A DNA stretch of 64,000 bases from assembly GCF_000312045.1 (NCBI RefSeq), contig NZ_HE978634.1:1286842-1350841 (forward strand). Direction: 5' to 3'. Positions within the stretch are counted from its first letter, which is position 1, and each line of letters opens with the position of its first letter. Under the pieces are notes generated by a model that saw only the letters and a program-made list of their open reading frames with translations, made no database searches and was not told where the DNA came from. The stretch comes from Noviherbaspirillum massiliense JC206. GTDB lineage: Bacteria; Pseudomonadota; Gammaproteobacteria; Burkholderiales; Burkholderiaceae_D. This document shows, piece after piece, positions 37,878 through 47,025 of the stretch. The translations under genes were made by a program, and so were the position numbers.

Positions 37878-38882
37878 ATGGCTGTACAAAATAATGCCCC
37901 GTTGCCAGACGGACTTGAAATTGCCGGATATCGCATTGTAAAGAAGATTGCGTCCGGCGGGTTCAGTATCGTCTATCTCGCTTACGATGAAGACGGCAAT
38001 GCCGTGGCAATCAAGGAATACCTGCCCAGTTCGCTGGCACTGCGTCAACCGGGTGAACTGGCACCTGCCATCTCGCCGGAGAACCTTCCGGTATTTCGCA
38101 TCGGCCTGAAATGCTTCTTCGAGGAAGGCAGGGCGCTCGCGCGGATTTCCCATCCGAACGTCGTCAGCGTCCTCAATTTTTTCCGGGCCAACGATACCGT
38201 CTATATGGTGATGGCATACGAATCCGGGCGCTCCCTGCAGGACCATATCCTCCGGCGGCGCGAGAAGGGAGAACGGCCTCTGGTGTCGGAACGATTCATC
38301 CGCAAAATGTTCAACCAGGTGATGAACGGATTGCGCGAAGTCCACACCAACAAGCTTCTGCATCTCGACCTCAAGCCCGCGAATATCTACCTGCGCATGG
38401 ATGGCACGCCGATCCTGCTGGACTTCGGCGCCGCCCGGCAGACGCTGAAGGGCGACATGCAAAAGCTGTATCCGATGTACACGCCGGGCTTCGCGCCGCC
38501 CGAGTTGTATGAGAAAAATGGCAATCTCGGTCCCTGGACCGATATCTACAGCATCGGCGCGTCGATATTCGCCTGCATGGTAGGCGCACCTCCGCAACCG
38601 GCGGACCAGCGCAAGACCAACGACAAAATGGAAACCTATTTCCGCAAGCTGGAAGGCCTGTATTCGACCGAGTTGATCGACGTCATCCGCTGGAGCCTGC
38701 AGGTCGATCCGCTGCAGCGGCCGCAAAGCGTGTTTGCGCTGCAGAAGGCTCTGAGGGAACAACAGCCCGAAGTGAAGGAAGAAGCCTTGCTGGATAAATT
38801 GTCCGGCAAGCTGCGCGGCTTGTTTGCCGGCATTGGCAGGAGTACGGCCGCCGCCACGACCATTCAGGAAAACTCACGATAA
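37878..38882 (+). CDS. Hanks-type serine/threonine protein kinase
   Basis: A 334-residue cytoplasmic kinase. Visible subdomains: glycine loop KIASGGFSIVYLA (24-36), ATP-binding lysine in AVAIKEYLP (K46), catalytic loop LHLDLKPANIYL (HLD in place of the usual HRD, 162-164), DFG in LLDFGAARQT (182-184), and PPELYEKNG for the APE region. No transmembrane or PASTA segment follows; the C-terminal 40 residues are a short tail. GAGGGA precedes the ATG at 37878. A PP2C phosphatase follows 12 bp downstream, so the two probably form a reversible phosphorylation pair. Targets are unknown. Confidence 0.93.
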   Translation: MAVQNNAPLPDGLEIAGYRIVKKIASGGFSIVYLAYDEDGNAVAIKEYLPSSLALRQPGELAPAISPENLPVFRIGLKCFFEEGRALARISHPNVVSVLNFFRANDTVYMVMAYESGRSLQDHILRRREKGERPLVSERFIRKMFNQVMNGLREVHTNKLLHLDLKPANIYLRMDGTPILLDFGAARQTLKGDMQKLYPMYTPGFAPPELYEKNGNLGPWTDIYSIGASIFACMVGAPPQPADQRKTNDKMETYFRKLEGLYSTELIDVIRWSLQVDPLQRPQSVFALQKALREQQPEVKEEALLDKLSGKLRGLFAGIGRSTAAATTIQENSR

Positions 38883-38894
38883 CGTTCAATCTCC

Positions 38895-39827
38895 ATGCGA
38901 TTTTCTGTCTATCAAGAAAGCCATATCGGCGGACGCAAGAATAACCAGGACCGCATGGGATATAGCTTTACGCGCGATGCATTGCTGCTGCTTCTGGCGG
39001 ACGGCATGGGCGGGCATATCCAGGGCGATATGGCGGCGACGATCGCCTTGCAGACGATCGGTGCGATGTTCCAGCAGCATGCCAATCCCTATATCAAGAA
39101 GCCGGAACGCTTTCTGGAAGACAGTTTTTTGGCGGCCCACCGCGAGATCCACCGCTACCGGGCTGTCAATAACCTGCCGGAAACGCCGCGTACCACGATT
39201 GTCGGCTGCCTGATCCAGCACAACAGCGCCTTCTGGGCGCATTGCGGGGATTCGCGCCTGTACTGGATGCGGCGCGGTCAAATTCTGGCGCGCACCCGCG
39301 ATCATTCCCGCATCGAAACTCTGATCGCGCAGGGCAAGGTGGATCCGGCCGAGCGCGACACCCATCCGGATCGGAACAAGCTGTTCAACTGCCTCGGCGC
39401 GCCCACCATGCCGATCATCGAACTGTCGCGCCGGGCCAGTCTGCAGGCCGGGGACATAATCCTGCTGTGCTCTGATGGGTTATGGTCGGTGCTCCCGGAT
39501 CATGTGCTGGCCGAGAAGTTGCACAACAATACCGTGGTGCGGGCCGTGCCGGAATTGCTGACTACCGCAACCGGTATCGCTGGAAAGAGCAGCGACAACG
39601 TGACCGCTCTTGCAGTGATGTGGGAAAGTGAAAATCCGCTGCAGGACGCCAACACGACGATCACCACCCACAGCTTGCCGATCGGTAGCATGACTACTAC
39701 CATTCAGGCGCCGCGCCATGCAGATCTGGAAGGCGCCGATGCATTCAACGAATCCGAGATCGAAAAGGCGATCGAGGAAATCCGCAGCGCCATCGAAAAA
39801 TCCTCGCGTATCAGTTCCAAGAGTTAG
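38895..39827 (+). CDS. PP2C-family serine/threonine phosphatase
   Basis: A 310-residue metal-dependent phosphatase. Motifs of the PppA/PrpC class are clear: [12 protein letters not shown] (metal-binding Asp), [45 protein letters not shown] and [11 protein letters not shown] 60-residue tail with Thr-rich [12 protein letters not shown] and an acidic end has no domain I recognise. It lies 12 bp after the kinase and 8 bp before rph, so the three may share a transcript. Confidence 0.94.
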   Translation: MRFSVYQESHIGGRKNNQDRMGYSFTRDALLLLLADGMGGHIQGDMAATIALQTIGAMFQQHANPYIKKPERFLEDSFLAAHREIHRYRAVNNLPETPRTTIVGCLIQHNSAFWAHCGDSRLYWMRRGQILARTRDHSRIETLIAQGKVDPAERDTHPDRNKLFNCLGAPTMPIIELSRRASLQAGDIILLCSDGLWSVLPDHVLAEKLHNNTVVRAVPELLTTATGIAGKSSDNVTALAVMWESENPLQDANTTITTHSLPIGSMTTTIQAPRHADLEGADAFNESEIEKAIEEIRSAIEKSSRISSKS

Positions 39828-39835
39828 AGTTCACC

Positions 39836-40570
39836 ATGTCGTCAGTCAATCGCCCCAGCGGACGCGCCGCCAATGCGTTGCGTCCAGTCCGTATCACCCG
39901 CCATTACACCAAGCATGCCGAAGGTTCGGTGCTGGTCGAGTTCGGTGATACCCGCGTCATCTGCACCGCGAGCATCGAGGAAAAAGTGCCCCCATTCCTG
40001 AAGGGGAAGGGCCAGGGATGGATGACCGCGGAATATGGCATGCTGCCGCGGTCCACCCATACCCGCATGGACCGCGAAGCCGCAAAGGGCAAGCAGTCCG
40101 GCCGCACCCAGGAGATCCAGCGCCTGATCGGACGCTCGCTGCGCGCTGCCTTCGACCTGTCAGCTCTCGGTGAGCGCACTCTGCACCTGGATTGCGATGT
40201 CATCCAGGCTGACGGCGGTACCCGCACTGCCGCCATCACCGGCGCCATGGTCGCTGCGTACGATGCCGTGTCGAAGCTGGTCGAGGGCAATCTGATTCCA
40301 GCCTTGCCATTGAAACATTTTGTCGCAGCGATCTCGGTGGGTGTCTACCGCGGCACGCCGGTGCTTGACCTCGACTATCTTGAAGATTCCGACTGCGATA
40401 CCGATATGAATGTCGTCATGACCGATGTCGGCCATTTTGTCGAAGTGCAGGGCACGGCGGAAGGTGAGGCATTCGACCGGGCGGCAATGAACCAGTTGCT
40501 CGACCTTGCGCAGCAAGGCATAGCCGAATTAATCGTCTTGCAAAAGAAGTCGCTCGGCTTGGCCGGCTGA
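39836..40570 (+). CDS. rph: Ribonuclease PH
   Basis: A 244-residue phosphorolytic 3'-5' exoribonuclease that trims tRNA 3' ends. [24 protein letters not shown], the [22 protein letters not shown] segment and [20 protein letters not shown] with the catalytic acidic residues match RNase PH throughout; [15 protein letters not shown] is near the C-terminus. Full length, so unlike the frameshifted E. coli K-12 allele. Confidence 0.97.
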   Translation: MSSVNRPSGRAANALRPVRITRHYTKHAEGSVLVEFGDTRVICTASIEEKVPPFLKGKGQGWMTAEYGMLPRSTHTRMDREAAKGKQSGRTQEIQRLIGRSLRAAFDLSALGERTLHLDCDVIQADGGTRTAAITGAMVAAYDAVSKLVEGNLIPALPLKHFVAAISVGVYRGTPVLDLDYLEDSDCDTDMNVVMTDVGHFVEVQGTAEGEAFDRAAMNQLLDLAQQGIAELIVLQKKSLGLAG

Positions 40571-40630
40571 CACTGTCCCCGCTGCCTGCCTCGATCCAGG
40601 CATGCATCTTGTACAACCGAATTTTCGTCC

Positions 40631-40662
40631 TGGCTGGCGCTTTTCCGCCAGCCATTATCTTT
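40631..40662 (+). terminator. Hairpin with weak U-tract between rph and rdgB
   Basis: TGGCTGGCG pairs perfectly with CGCCAGCCA around a 6-nt loop (40631-40654), followed by TTATCTTT directly before the rdgB ATG at 40664. It may terminate or attenuate the rph transcript; its closeness to the rdgB start could also limit ribosome access. Confidence 0.5.
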
Positions 40663-40663
40663 T

Positions 40664-41248
40664 ATGAACCGAACCCTTATTCTCGCCTCAAACAATGCAG
40701 GCAAGCTCAAGGAATTCAGCGAGATGCTGGCACCGATCGGTTTCGACGTGCGGCCGCAAGGCGAATTCCAGGTGCCGGAAGCGGACGAGCCACATCCGAC
40801 TTTCGTAGAAAACGCGCTGGCCAAGGCGCGTCACGCCGCCCGCCTCACGGGATTGCCGGCATTGGCGGACGACTCCGGCGTCTGCGTCAATGCGCTCGGC
40901 GGTGCGCCCGGCGTGTACTCGGCGCGTTATGCCGGGGAGCCGAAATCCGATGCACGCAACAATCAAAAGCTGGTGGCCGACCTCGCCATCCATGCGGACA
41001 AGTCGGGCTACTACTACTGCGTGCTGGTATTCGTGCGCCATGCCGACGATCCGCAGCCGGTGATTGCCGAAGGGCGCTGGGACGGCGAGATCATTGCAGA
41101 GCCGCGCGGGCAGGGCGGATTCGGTTACGATCCGCATTTCCTGTTGCCTGCCTTGGGCAAGACTGCCGCCGAGCTGTCGCCCGCCGAAAAAAACCGCCTG
41201 TCCCATCGCGGGCAGGCACTACGCCTTCTGGTTGAAAAGTTACGATGA
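40664..41248 (+). CDS. rdgB: dITP/XTP pyrophosphatase RdgB/HAM1
   Basis: A 194-residue non-canonical purine NTP pyrophosphatase that cleans dITP and XTP from the nucleotide pool. The signature starts at LILASNNAGKLKEF; FVENALAKARHAA, LPALADDSGVCVNAL and GYDPHFLLP are the substrate and metal sites. No Shine-Dalgarno sequence is visible; the ATG follows a hairpin by 9 bp. The stop overlaps the hemW start (ATGA). Confidence 0.96.
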   Translation: MNRTLILASNNAGKLKEFSEMLAPIGFDVRPQGEFQVPEADEPHPTFVENALAKARHAARLTGLPALADDSGVCVNALGGAPGVYSARYAGEPKSDARNNQKLVADLAIHADKSGYYYCVLVFVRHADDPQPVIAEGRWDGEIIAEPRGQGGFGYDPHFLLPALGKTAAELSPAEKNRLSHRGQALRLLVEKLR

Positions 41249-42492
41249 TTCCGATCAAGCCCGCGTCTGCGGGCACTGCGTCCGGTTCGCCGGCGAGCAA
41301 CGCGGCACAAGCAGCCGCGTCATTCCTGAAGCCGGGCATGCTTCACTTGCCGGCCTTGCCGCCACTGTCGCTCTATGTGCATTTCCCGTGGTGCGTGCGG
41401 AAATGCCCTTACTGCGATTTCAATTCGCACGAAGTCAAGGGCGGCAGTTTTCCGGAAAAGGAATACCTGGACGCCCTCAGGCTGGACCTGGAAAATGCGC
41501 TGCCCATGATCTGGGGCCGCAAGATATACACCATCTTCATCGGTGGCGGGACGCCCAGCCTGATGTCGGCCGCAGGGCTGGATCGCCTGCTGTCGGACAT
41601 CCGCGCGCTGCTGCCGCTCGATGGCGCGGCCGAGATCACGATGGAAGCCAATCCCGGCACTTTCGAAACAGAAAAATTCAAGTCCTATCGGGCAAGCGGC
41701 ATCAACCGGCTGTCCGTCGGCATACAGAGTTTCAATCCGCGCCACCTGCAGGCGCTCGGCCGGATCCACGACGGAGCCGAAGCGCGCCGCGCAATCGAGA
41801 TCGCGCAAGCCAATTTCGACAACTTCAATCTCGATCTGATGTATGCGCTGCCGTCCCAGACGCTGGACGAAGCGCGGGAAGATGTCATGACTGCGCTCAG
41901 CTTTGCGCCGCCGCATCTGTCGCTCTACCACCTTACGCTGGAACCGAACACCTATTTCGCAAAATATCCGCCATCAGTCCCCGACGACGATACCAGCGCC
42001 GACATGCAGGACATGATCCTGGACCTGACGCATGCTGCCCACTACCATCACTATGAAGTGTCGGCCTATGCGCAGCCCGGCAGGGAAGCGCGCCACAACC
42101 TGAACTACTGGCAGTTCGGCGATTATCTCGGCATCGGTGCCGGCGCGCATTCCAAGATATCGTTCCCGCATCGGGTCATTCGCCAGATGCGTTACAAGCA
42201 GCCGAAGGCGTATCTCGACCATGCCATGGCAGGCAATCCGATCCAGGAAGAAGCCGAGATCGGCAGGGATGAACTGGGATTCGAATTCATGCTCAACGCC
42301 TTGCGCCTGAACGACGGGTTCGAAGCGAACCTGTTCGGTGAGCGAACCGGGATGACGCTCAATGCCATCGACGGCGCACTGAATGCGGCGGAAGCGAAGG
42401 GCTTGCTCTATCGCGACCATAAGATCATCCGTCCGACCGAGCTTGGTAGGCGCTTCCTGAATGATCTGCAACAAATGTTTTTGAAGGAGTGA
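41245..42492 (+). CDS. hemW: Heme chaperone HemW (radical SAM)
   Basis: A 415-residue radical SAM protein once annotated as a second HemN; HemW binds heme and delivers it to membrane targets. The [4Fe-4S] motif is CVRKCPYCDFNSH (CxxxCxxC, about residues 51-58), preceded by LSLYVHFPW. FIGGGTPSLM, EANPGTFE, GVQSF-type GIQSFNPRHL and YEVSAYAQPG follow. The first 30 residues are a variable Ala/Ser-rich leader. It is coupled to rdgB by ATGA. Confidence 0.93.
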   Translation: MIPIKPASAGTASGSPASNAAQAAASFLKPGMLHLPALPPLSLYVHFPWCVRKCPYCDFNSHEVKGGSFPEKEYLDALRLDLENALPMIWGRKIYTIFIGGGTPSLMSAAGLDRLLSDIRALLPLDGAAEITMEANPGTFETEKFKSYRASGINRLSVGIQSFNPRHLQALGRIHDGAEARRAIEIAQANFDNFNLDLMYALPSQTLDEAREDVMTALSFAPPHLSLYHLTLEPNTYFAKYPPSVPDDDTSADMQDMILDLTHAAHYHHYEVSAYAQPGREARHNLNYWQFGDYLGIGAGAHSKISFPHRVIRQMRYKQPKAYLDHAMAGNPIQEEAEIGRDELGFEFMLNALRLNDGFEANLFGERTGMTLNAIDGALNAAEAKGLLYRDHKIIRPTELGRRFLNDLQQMFLKE

Positions 42493-42654
42493 CGGAGCCG
42501 CGTACCGGTTTAGCTGTTTTGACATCCGACCGGACGGTAATTTGCTGGCGATCATGCAGCAATGCGGTACGACTTAGGTATAATGCCGGCTACGGAAGTT
42601 CGGCAGCACATGCGGCGAGATTGCATCCGCCGGTTTCCGTATCCAATCGCAATT

Positions 42655-42744
<90 letters not shown>

Positions 42745-42872
42745 AAACCCGCAGCAAGCGCTTTCAGCGCTGCACTCATGCCCGGGACTAGAACAGTCCC
42801 AACTTGCATATCTCTCCCACAGCAAAATTCGCAAGCGAACGCTTGTGAAGTGTTGCTGTACGACGGACCGGA

Positions 42873-43286
42873 TCAATGCGCGCTTTTCAACGTCATCTGA
42901 CGGGTATCGAAGAAACCCTGGAAGCGAGCGATTTTTCCAGCGTCGTCGAAAACCAGCAGGCTCACGCCTTCATAGTTGAGCGGCTGCCCCGCTGCGCTGG
43001 TTCCGCTTGATCGCCAGAACAGGCCGGCCGAGTGGTCGCTCGCCATGATGTCGAAGAAATCCGAGTGAATGCTGCCGAACGAGGAGGCATATTCACGCCA
43101 GAACGCGGCAATCTGCTCCTGGCCGTGGCGACTTCCGTCAGTACGTTCGATGACTGGGTTGACCAGTTCGGCATCGGGAGCGAACAACTGTGCAAGACGG
43201 TCTGCGCCGGCAGCATCCCCGTCTTCCAGGTGATGCAATTCCTCAATGAAGCGATCGGCAGTTTCTTTCGCTTGCTGTTGGTTCAT
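42873..43286 (-). CDS. NTF2-like/SnoaL-fold protein
   Basis: A 137-residue cone-barrel protein of the SnoaL/DUF4440 kind: a helical start (TADRFIEELHHLEDGDAAG), then LAQLFAPDAELVNPV, QEQIAAFWREYASSF, a strand-rich middle and GKIARFQGFFDTRQM at the end. Members are isomerases, lyases or plain ligand binders, and no catalytic residues can be named here. AGGAG lies 6 nt before the ATG. A SRPBCC protein lies 247 bp away on the same strand. Confidence 0.8.
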   Translation of the reverse strand: MNQQQAKETADRFIEELHHLEDGDAAGADRLAQLFAPDAELVNPVIERTDGSRHGQEQIAAFWREYASSFGSIHSDFFDIMASDHSAGLFWRSSGTSAAGQPLNYEGVSLLVFDDAGKIARFQGFFDTRQMTLKSAH

Positions 43287-43533
43287 GACTACTCCTGAGA
43301 GCGCAGGTTGATGTGTTCAAAGCGCGATTCCCATGACATCCGGCCGCCCTCCGGATCGTGCTCGATGTGCTCAAAGCCTTTTCCCCTGGGCGGAACAGAG
43401 GGCACCCGCGAAGCCGCCTGGCGGCAATGGATGCCTGCAGTCCTGCGGGAGAAATACCGCGGACAATGCAGACATCACAGCGCACGCGTTCCGCAATGCC
43501 TGTTCATGGGATCATCGTGGTTGCAGGCGATGT

Positions 43534-44079
43534 CTAGTGCTGCGGAATCGTGCCGCGCCACGCGCCCGTTTCGGTGCCGCGTTGCTCGACCAGATTCTTG
43601 AACCGCCTCAGGTTCGACTTCGTCTGCATTTTCACAAAACCGAGCGCATCGCCGATCTTCTCGTCGATGGTCGACGGATCGTAATCCATCTGCAGCATGA
43701 TGCGGGTCCTGGAATCCGAGATCCTGTGGAAGGTAACTACACCGGCATTATGCACGCCGCCGGTGCTGCGCCAGGCGATCCGATCATCGGGAATCTGCTC
43801 CGTGATCTCGACATCCCATTCCTTCTCCTTGCCGGCCACGCTTGCGCGCCAATGCAAGTGCTTGTCGTCCAGTTGGCGCACTTCATGAACGCTGTCCATG
43901 AATTGCGGGAAATCTTCGAACTGGGTCCATTGGTTATAGGCCTTGCTTACCGGTACATTCACCTCGATGGATTCTTCGACAGTGGAATGCATATCCGAAC
44001 CGCGCGATTTCATCAATTGCCTGGCAAGAATATATCCGCCGGCGGCAAGGGCAACAGTGGTCACTACACGATTAACCAT
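43534..44079 (-). CDS. SRPBCC-family membrane-anchored protein (polyketide cyclase/START-like)
   Basis: A 181-residue protein with one N-terminal hydrophobic segment (VVTTVALAAGGYILARQLM, about residues 5-23) and a SRPBCC/Bet v1-like domain from about residue 33 (EESIEVNVPVSKAYNQWTQFEDFPQF), with the family's typical WDVEITEQIPDDRIAWRS and GVVTFHRI segments. Such proteins bind lipids or hydrophobic compounds; many are annotated as stress-related. AAAGGA precedes the ATG. No enzymatic role can be assigned. Confidence 0.85.
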   Translation of the reverse strand: MVNRVVTTVALAAGGYILARQLMKSRGSDMHSTVEESIEVNVPVSKAYNQWTQFEDFPQFMDSVHEVRQLDDKHLHWRASVAGKEKEWDVEITEQIPDDRIAWRSTGGVHNAGVVTFHRISDSRTRIMLQMDYDPSTIDEKIGDALGFVKMQTKSNLRRFKNLVEQRGTETGAWRGTIPQH

Positions 44080-44533
44080 GGCATGTCCTTTCTATGTATG
44101 GAGATGGACTGAATGGAACTAGTGGAAGTCATACTTGGGTCAAGAACTCGGAAAAAGGTTCGCCAGATTTCCCTTGGCGCCCGCTGTTGCTAGTGCAGGG
44201 GTAGCGAGTTCCTGCATGCGAGGCAACAGCAGAGGCATCAGCTTTGATCACGGGCACGAACACGGCGGCCCATTCATGCAGAGATTCGCCCTCACCACTT
44301 AAGGCCGAACATGCATGAAGGAATGTTTCGTACTTCGTGGAAGCAGTGAGAGGGTCTTGTGGCACTCCATTTGCATAGCTGCATGCAGGAATGCTTCCAA
44401 ATGAAATGAACAACTGCCTGTGCAATACAGTCTTACGATTCGCATTGCAACATTGCCGAGCTTTATGGTGGCATGGCAAATCAACGGCATGCCTGAACCG
44501 GCGGATAGCCGCCGCTGACCGAAGGGAATTACC
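44080..44533. other. Regulatory intergenic region between SRPBCC gene and cydA
   Basis: 454 bp without a credible gene. It contains the sigma-54-like element at 44360-44375 and, just before cydA, a short hairpin CGGCGG-ATAG-CCGCCG (44499-44514). A clear FNR/Anr dyad (TTGAT-N4-ATCAA) is not present. The segment 44100-44350 shows nothing I can name. Confidence 0.55.
44360..44375 (+). promoter_or_regulatory. Sigma-54-like (-24/-12) promoter upstream of cydA
   Basis: TGGCACTCCATTTGCA has the GG of -24 and the GC of -12 exactly 10 bp apart and matches the TGGCAC-N5-TTGCA form of RpoN promoters. It points at cydA, whose start is 159 bp downstream of the -12 element. No other promoter is as clear in this gap. 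Binding is inferred from the motif alone. Confidence 0.5.
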
Positions 44534-45964
44534 ATGGACGCCTTGCTGCTGTCTCGATTGCAGTTCGCCTGGGTGATCGCCTTTCATATTCTTCTGCCGG
44601 CATTCACAGTCGGGCTGGCCTGTTATGTCGCGACACTGGAAGTGCGATGGTGGATCACGAAGAATGACACGGTGCGCCGCCTGTCTGCCTACTGGATCAA
44701 GATCTTCGCGATTTCATTCGGCATGGGAGTGGTGTCCGGGATCGTGATGCCATTCCAGTTCGGTACCAACTGGAGCCGCTATTCGGATGGCGCTTCGCCG
44801 GTCATCGGTTCCCTGATCGCCTATGAGGTGGTCACTGCATTTTTTCTCGAAGCGGCCTTTCTCGGCGTGCTCCTGTTCGGTCGCAAGCTGGTGCCGCAAT
44901 GGGCACATGCATTGTCGGCGATCCTGGTCGCGCTCGGTACGCTGCTGTCGTCCTTCTGGATTCTTGCGACCAACAGCTGGATGCAGACGCCGCGCGGTTA
45001 TGAGATCGTCGACGGGCGCTTCATGCCGACCAGCATGTTCGAAGTCATCTTTACGCCGTCCTTTCCCTACCGCCTTACGCATACGGTCATCGCCTTTCTG
45101 GTCACCACGGCTTTCGTGATCCTCGGCGTTGGCGCGTTCTACCTGCGTCACAAGCGCTTTCCAGAAGAGAGCAAGATCATGATGCGGATGTCGCTTGCCT
45201 TTCTCGGCATCATGGTGCCGCTGCAGATTCTCGTCGGAGACCTCCACGGGCTGAATTCGCTCGAGCACCAGCCGACCAAGGTGGCGGCCATGGAAGGCTT
45301 GTGGGAAACCGGGCGCGGGGTCCCGGCTTCGCTGTTCGCCATTCCTGACCAGGAAGCGGAGAAGAACCACTTCGAGATTGCCATCCCCAAGCTGGCCAGC
45401 ATCTATCTCACGCATGACATCAACGGCGAAGTGAAGGGTCTCAAGGAATGGCCGAAGGAGGATCGTCCTCCGGTTGCCATTGTTTACTTTGCCTTCCGCA
45501 TCATGGTCGGCATCGGCTTGCTGATGCTGGCAACGGTATACACCGGCCTGTTTCTGTGGAAGAAGGGGCGCCTGTTCGAGCGCCAATGGTACCTGCGTCT
45601 GTGCATGCTGGTATCGCCGGTGGGCTTCATCGCTGTCCTCGCCGGCTGGACCACGACCGAAGTGGGGCGCCAGCCATGGGTGGTTTACGGGCTGATGCGA
45701 ACGCGGGACGCGGTAACACCCTCCCTGACCACGACCGATGTGGCCATCTCCCTGCTTGGCTACATGGTTACCTATGCCATCATTTTCGGCGCGGGCTTCA
45801 TTCTGCTGCGGCGCCTGGTGCGCATCGGGCCACCGGTCGGAGCAGAAGTGGAGGCGCATGAGGTTCAGGCGCATCCGAAGCGACCGCTGTCTGCCGTGAC
45901 CGAGCATGATGACACGGTGGACACGCCTGTGGTCCGGGGATTGGGAGGACGCCATGACGCTTGA
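44534..45964 (+). CDS. cydA: Cytochrome bd-type ubiquinol oxidase subunit I (CIO-like)
   Basis: A 476-residue membrane protein with about nine helices that oxidises ubiquinol and reduces oxygen to water. FHILLPAFTVGLA includes a heme-ligand His near residue 18; SFWILATNSWMQTPRGYEI, PTKVAAMEGLWET and GWTTTEVGRQPWVVYG are subunit-I landmarks. The quinol loop (after about residue 250) is short, which places it in the CIO/CydA-S class found in Pseudomonas and Burkholderiales and often cyanide-tolerant. AAGGGA precedes the ATG. Its end overlaps cydB by 11 nt. Confidence 0.95.
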   Translation: MDALLLSRLQFAWVIAFHILLPAFTVGLACYVATLEVRWWITKNDTVRRLSAYWIKIFAISFGMGVVSGIVMPFQFGTNWSRYSDGASPVIGSLIAYEVVTAFFLEAAFLGVLLFGRKLVPQWAHALSAILVALGTLLSSFWILATNSWMQTPRGYEIVDGRFMPTSMFEVIFTPSFPYRLTHTVIAFLVTTAFVILGVGAFYLRHKRFPEESKIMMRMSLAFLGIMVPLQILVGDLHGLNSLEHQPTKVAAMEGLWETGRGVPASLFAIPDQEAEKNHFEIAIPKLASIYLTHDINGEVKGLKEWPKEDRPPVAIVYFAFRIMVGIGLLMLATVYTGLFLWKKGRLFERQWYLRLCMLVSPVGFIAVLAGWTTTEVGRQPWVVYGLMRTRDAVTPSLTTTDVAISLLGYMVTYAIIFGAGFILLRRLVRIGPPVGAEVEAHEVQAHPKRPLSAVTEHDDTVDTPVVRGLGGRHDA

Positions 45965-46958
45965 TCTCGTTCCGCTGTGGGCATGCATTCTTTCGCTCGC
46001 CGTGCTGATGTACGTGCTGCTGGACGGCTTCGACCTTGGCGTCGGCATCCTGTTTTTCTTCCGCTGCCACGATGAAGACCGCGATCTCATGGTGGCATCG
46101 GTGGCGCCGATCTGGGACTTCAACGAGACCTGGCTGATCCTCGGCGGCGGCGGCTTGCTGGCGGTGTTCCCGCTGGCGTATGCGGTGGTGATTCCCGCCG
46201 TGTACTTTCCCATTCTGCTGATGCTGCTCGGCCTGCTGTTTCGCGGTGTTGCCTTCGAGTTCCGCGATGCGCCCACCGCCCACAAGCATGGGTGGAATAA
46301 CGCCTTTGCCTTCGGTTCGCTGATCGCTACCTTCGCGCAGGGCGTCGTGCTCGGCAATTTCATCAAGGGATTTCCGGTGAATGGGAGGGTCTTCGCCGGG
46401 ACCAGCTGGGACTGGATCGCGCCATTCCCGCTGATGACTGGCCTCGGTCTCGTGGTGGGGTACAGCCTGCTCGGCACGACATGGCTGGTGATGAAGACCG
46501 AAGGCGATCTGCAGTTGTGGGCGCGCCGGACGGCACGCTGGTGCCTGCTCGGTCTGCTGGCTTTCATCCTCCTTGTCAGCCTATGGACTCCCCTGGAAGA
46601 GCCGCGCGTCGCGCAGCGCTGGTTCAGCTTCCCCAACCTGCTGTACTTCTCGCCGGTGCCGATCCTGACCCTGGTGCTCGCCTTGCTCCTCTGGCGCGGG
46701 CTGAACAAGGGGCGTGAGGTGCTGCCCTTCCTGTGTGCGATGGGGCTGTTCTTCCTGTCGTATACCGGCCTCATCATTTCGCTTTGGCCCTATGTCGCGC
46801 CGCCGTCGATCACGTTATGGGATGCCGCGACCGCGCCCATGTCGCAGCAGTTCCTGATGGTGGGCACGATGTTCCTGCTGCCCGTCATCCTTCTGTACGT
46901 GTTCTGGTCGTATTGGGTGTTCCGTGGCAAGGTGCGGGCGGATATCGGGTACCACTAG
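45954..46958 (+). CDS. cydB: Cytochrome bd-type ubiquinol oxidase subunit II (CIO-like)
   Basis: A 334-residue, about eight-helix partner of CydA. MYVLLDGFDLGVGILF, APIWDFNETWLILGGGGLLAVFP and FRGVAFEFRDA are invariant features of subunit II. The ATG at 45954 has GGGAGGA upstream and lies within the last codons of cydA. No CydX-like small subunit is evident downstream; the following 670 bp are repeat-bearing intergenic DNA. Confidence 0.95.
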   Translation: MTLDLVPLWACILSLAVLMYVLLDGFDLGVGILFFFRCHDEDRDLMVASVAPIWDFNETWLILGGGGLLAVFPLAYAVVIPAVYFPILLMLLGLLFRGVAFEFRDAPTAHKHGWNNAFAFGSLIATFAQGVVLGNFIKGFPVNGRVFAGTSWDWIAPFPLMTGLGLVVGYSLLGTTWLVMKTEGDLQLWARRTARWCLLGLLAFILLVSLWTPLEEPRVAQRWFSFPNLLYFSPVPILTLVLALLLWRGLNKGREVLPFLCAMGLFFLSYTGLIISLWPYVAPPSITLWDAATAPMSQQFLMVGTMFLLPVILLYVFWSYWVFRGKVRADIGYH

Positions 46959-47025
46959 GCAGGGTTGCCCGGCCGTTGTCACGGGCAAGTCGTTAGCTTG
47001 GCTTGCCGGTTCTGTATTGACGGAA

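Noticed and set aside
44714-46777. Minus-strand open frame of 687 codons opposite cydAB
   Set aside because: Antisense of strongly conserved oxidase genes; the translation is His/Arg/Gln-rich without domains.
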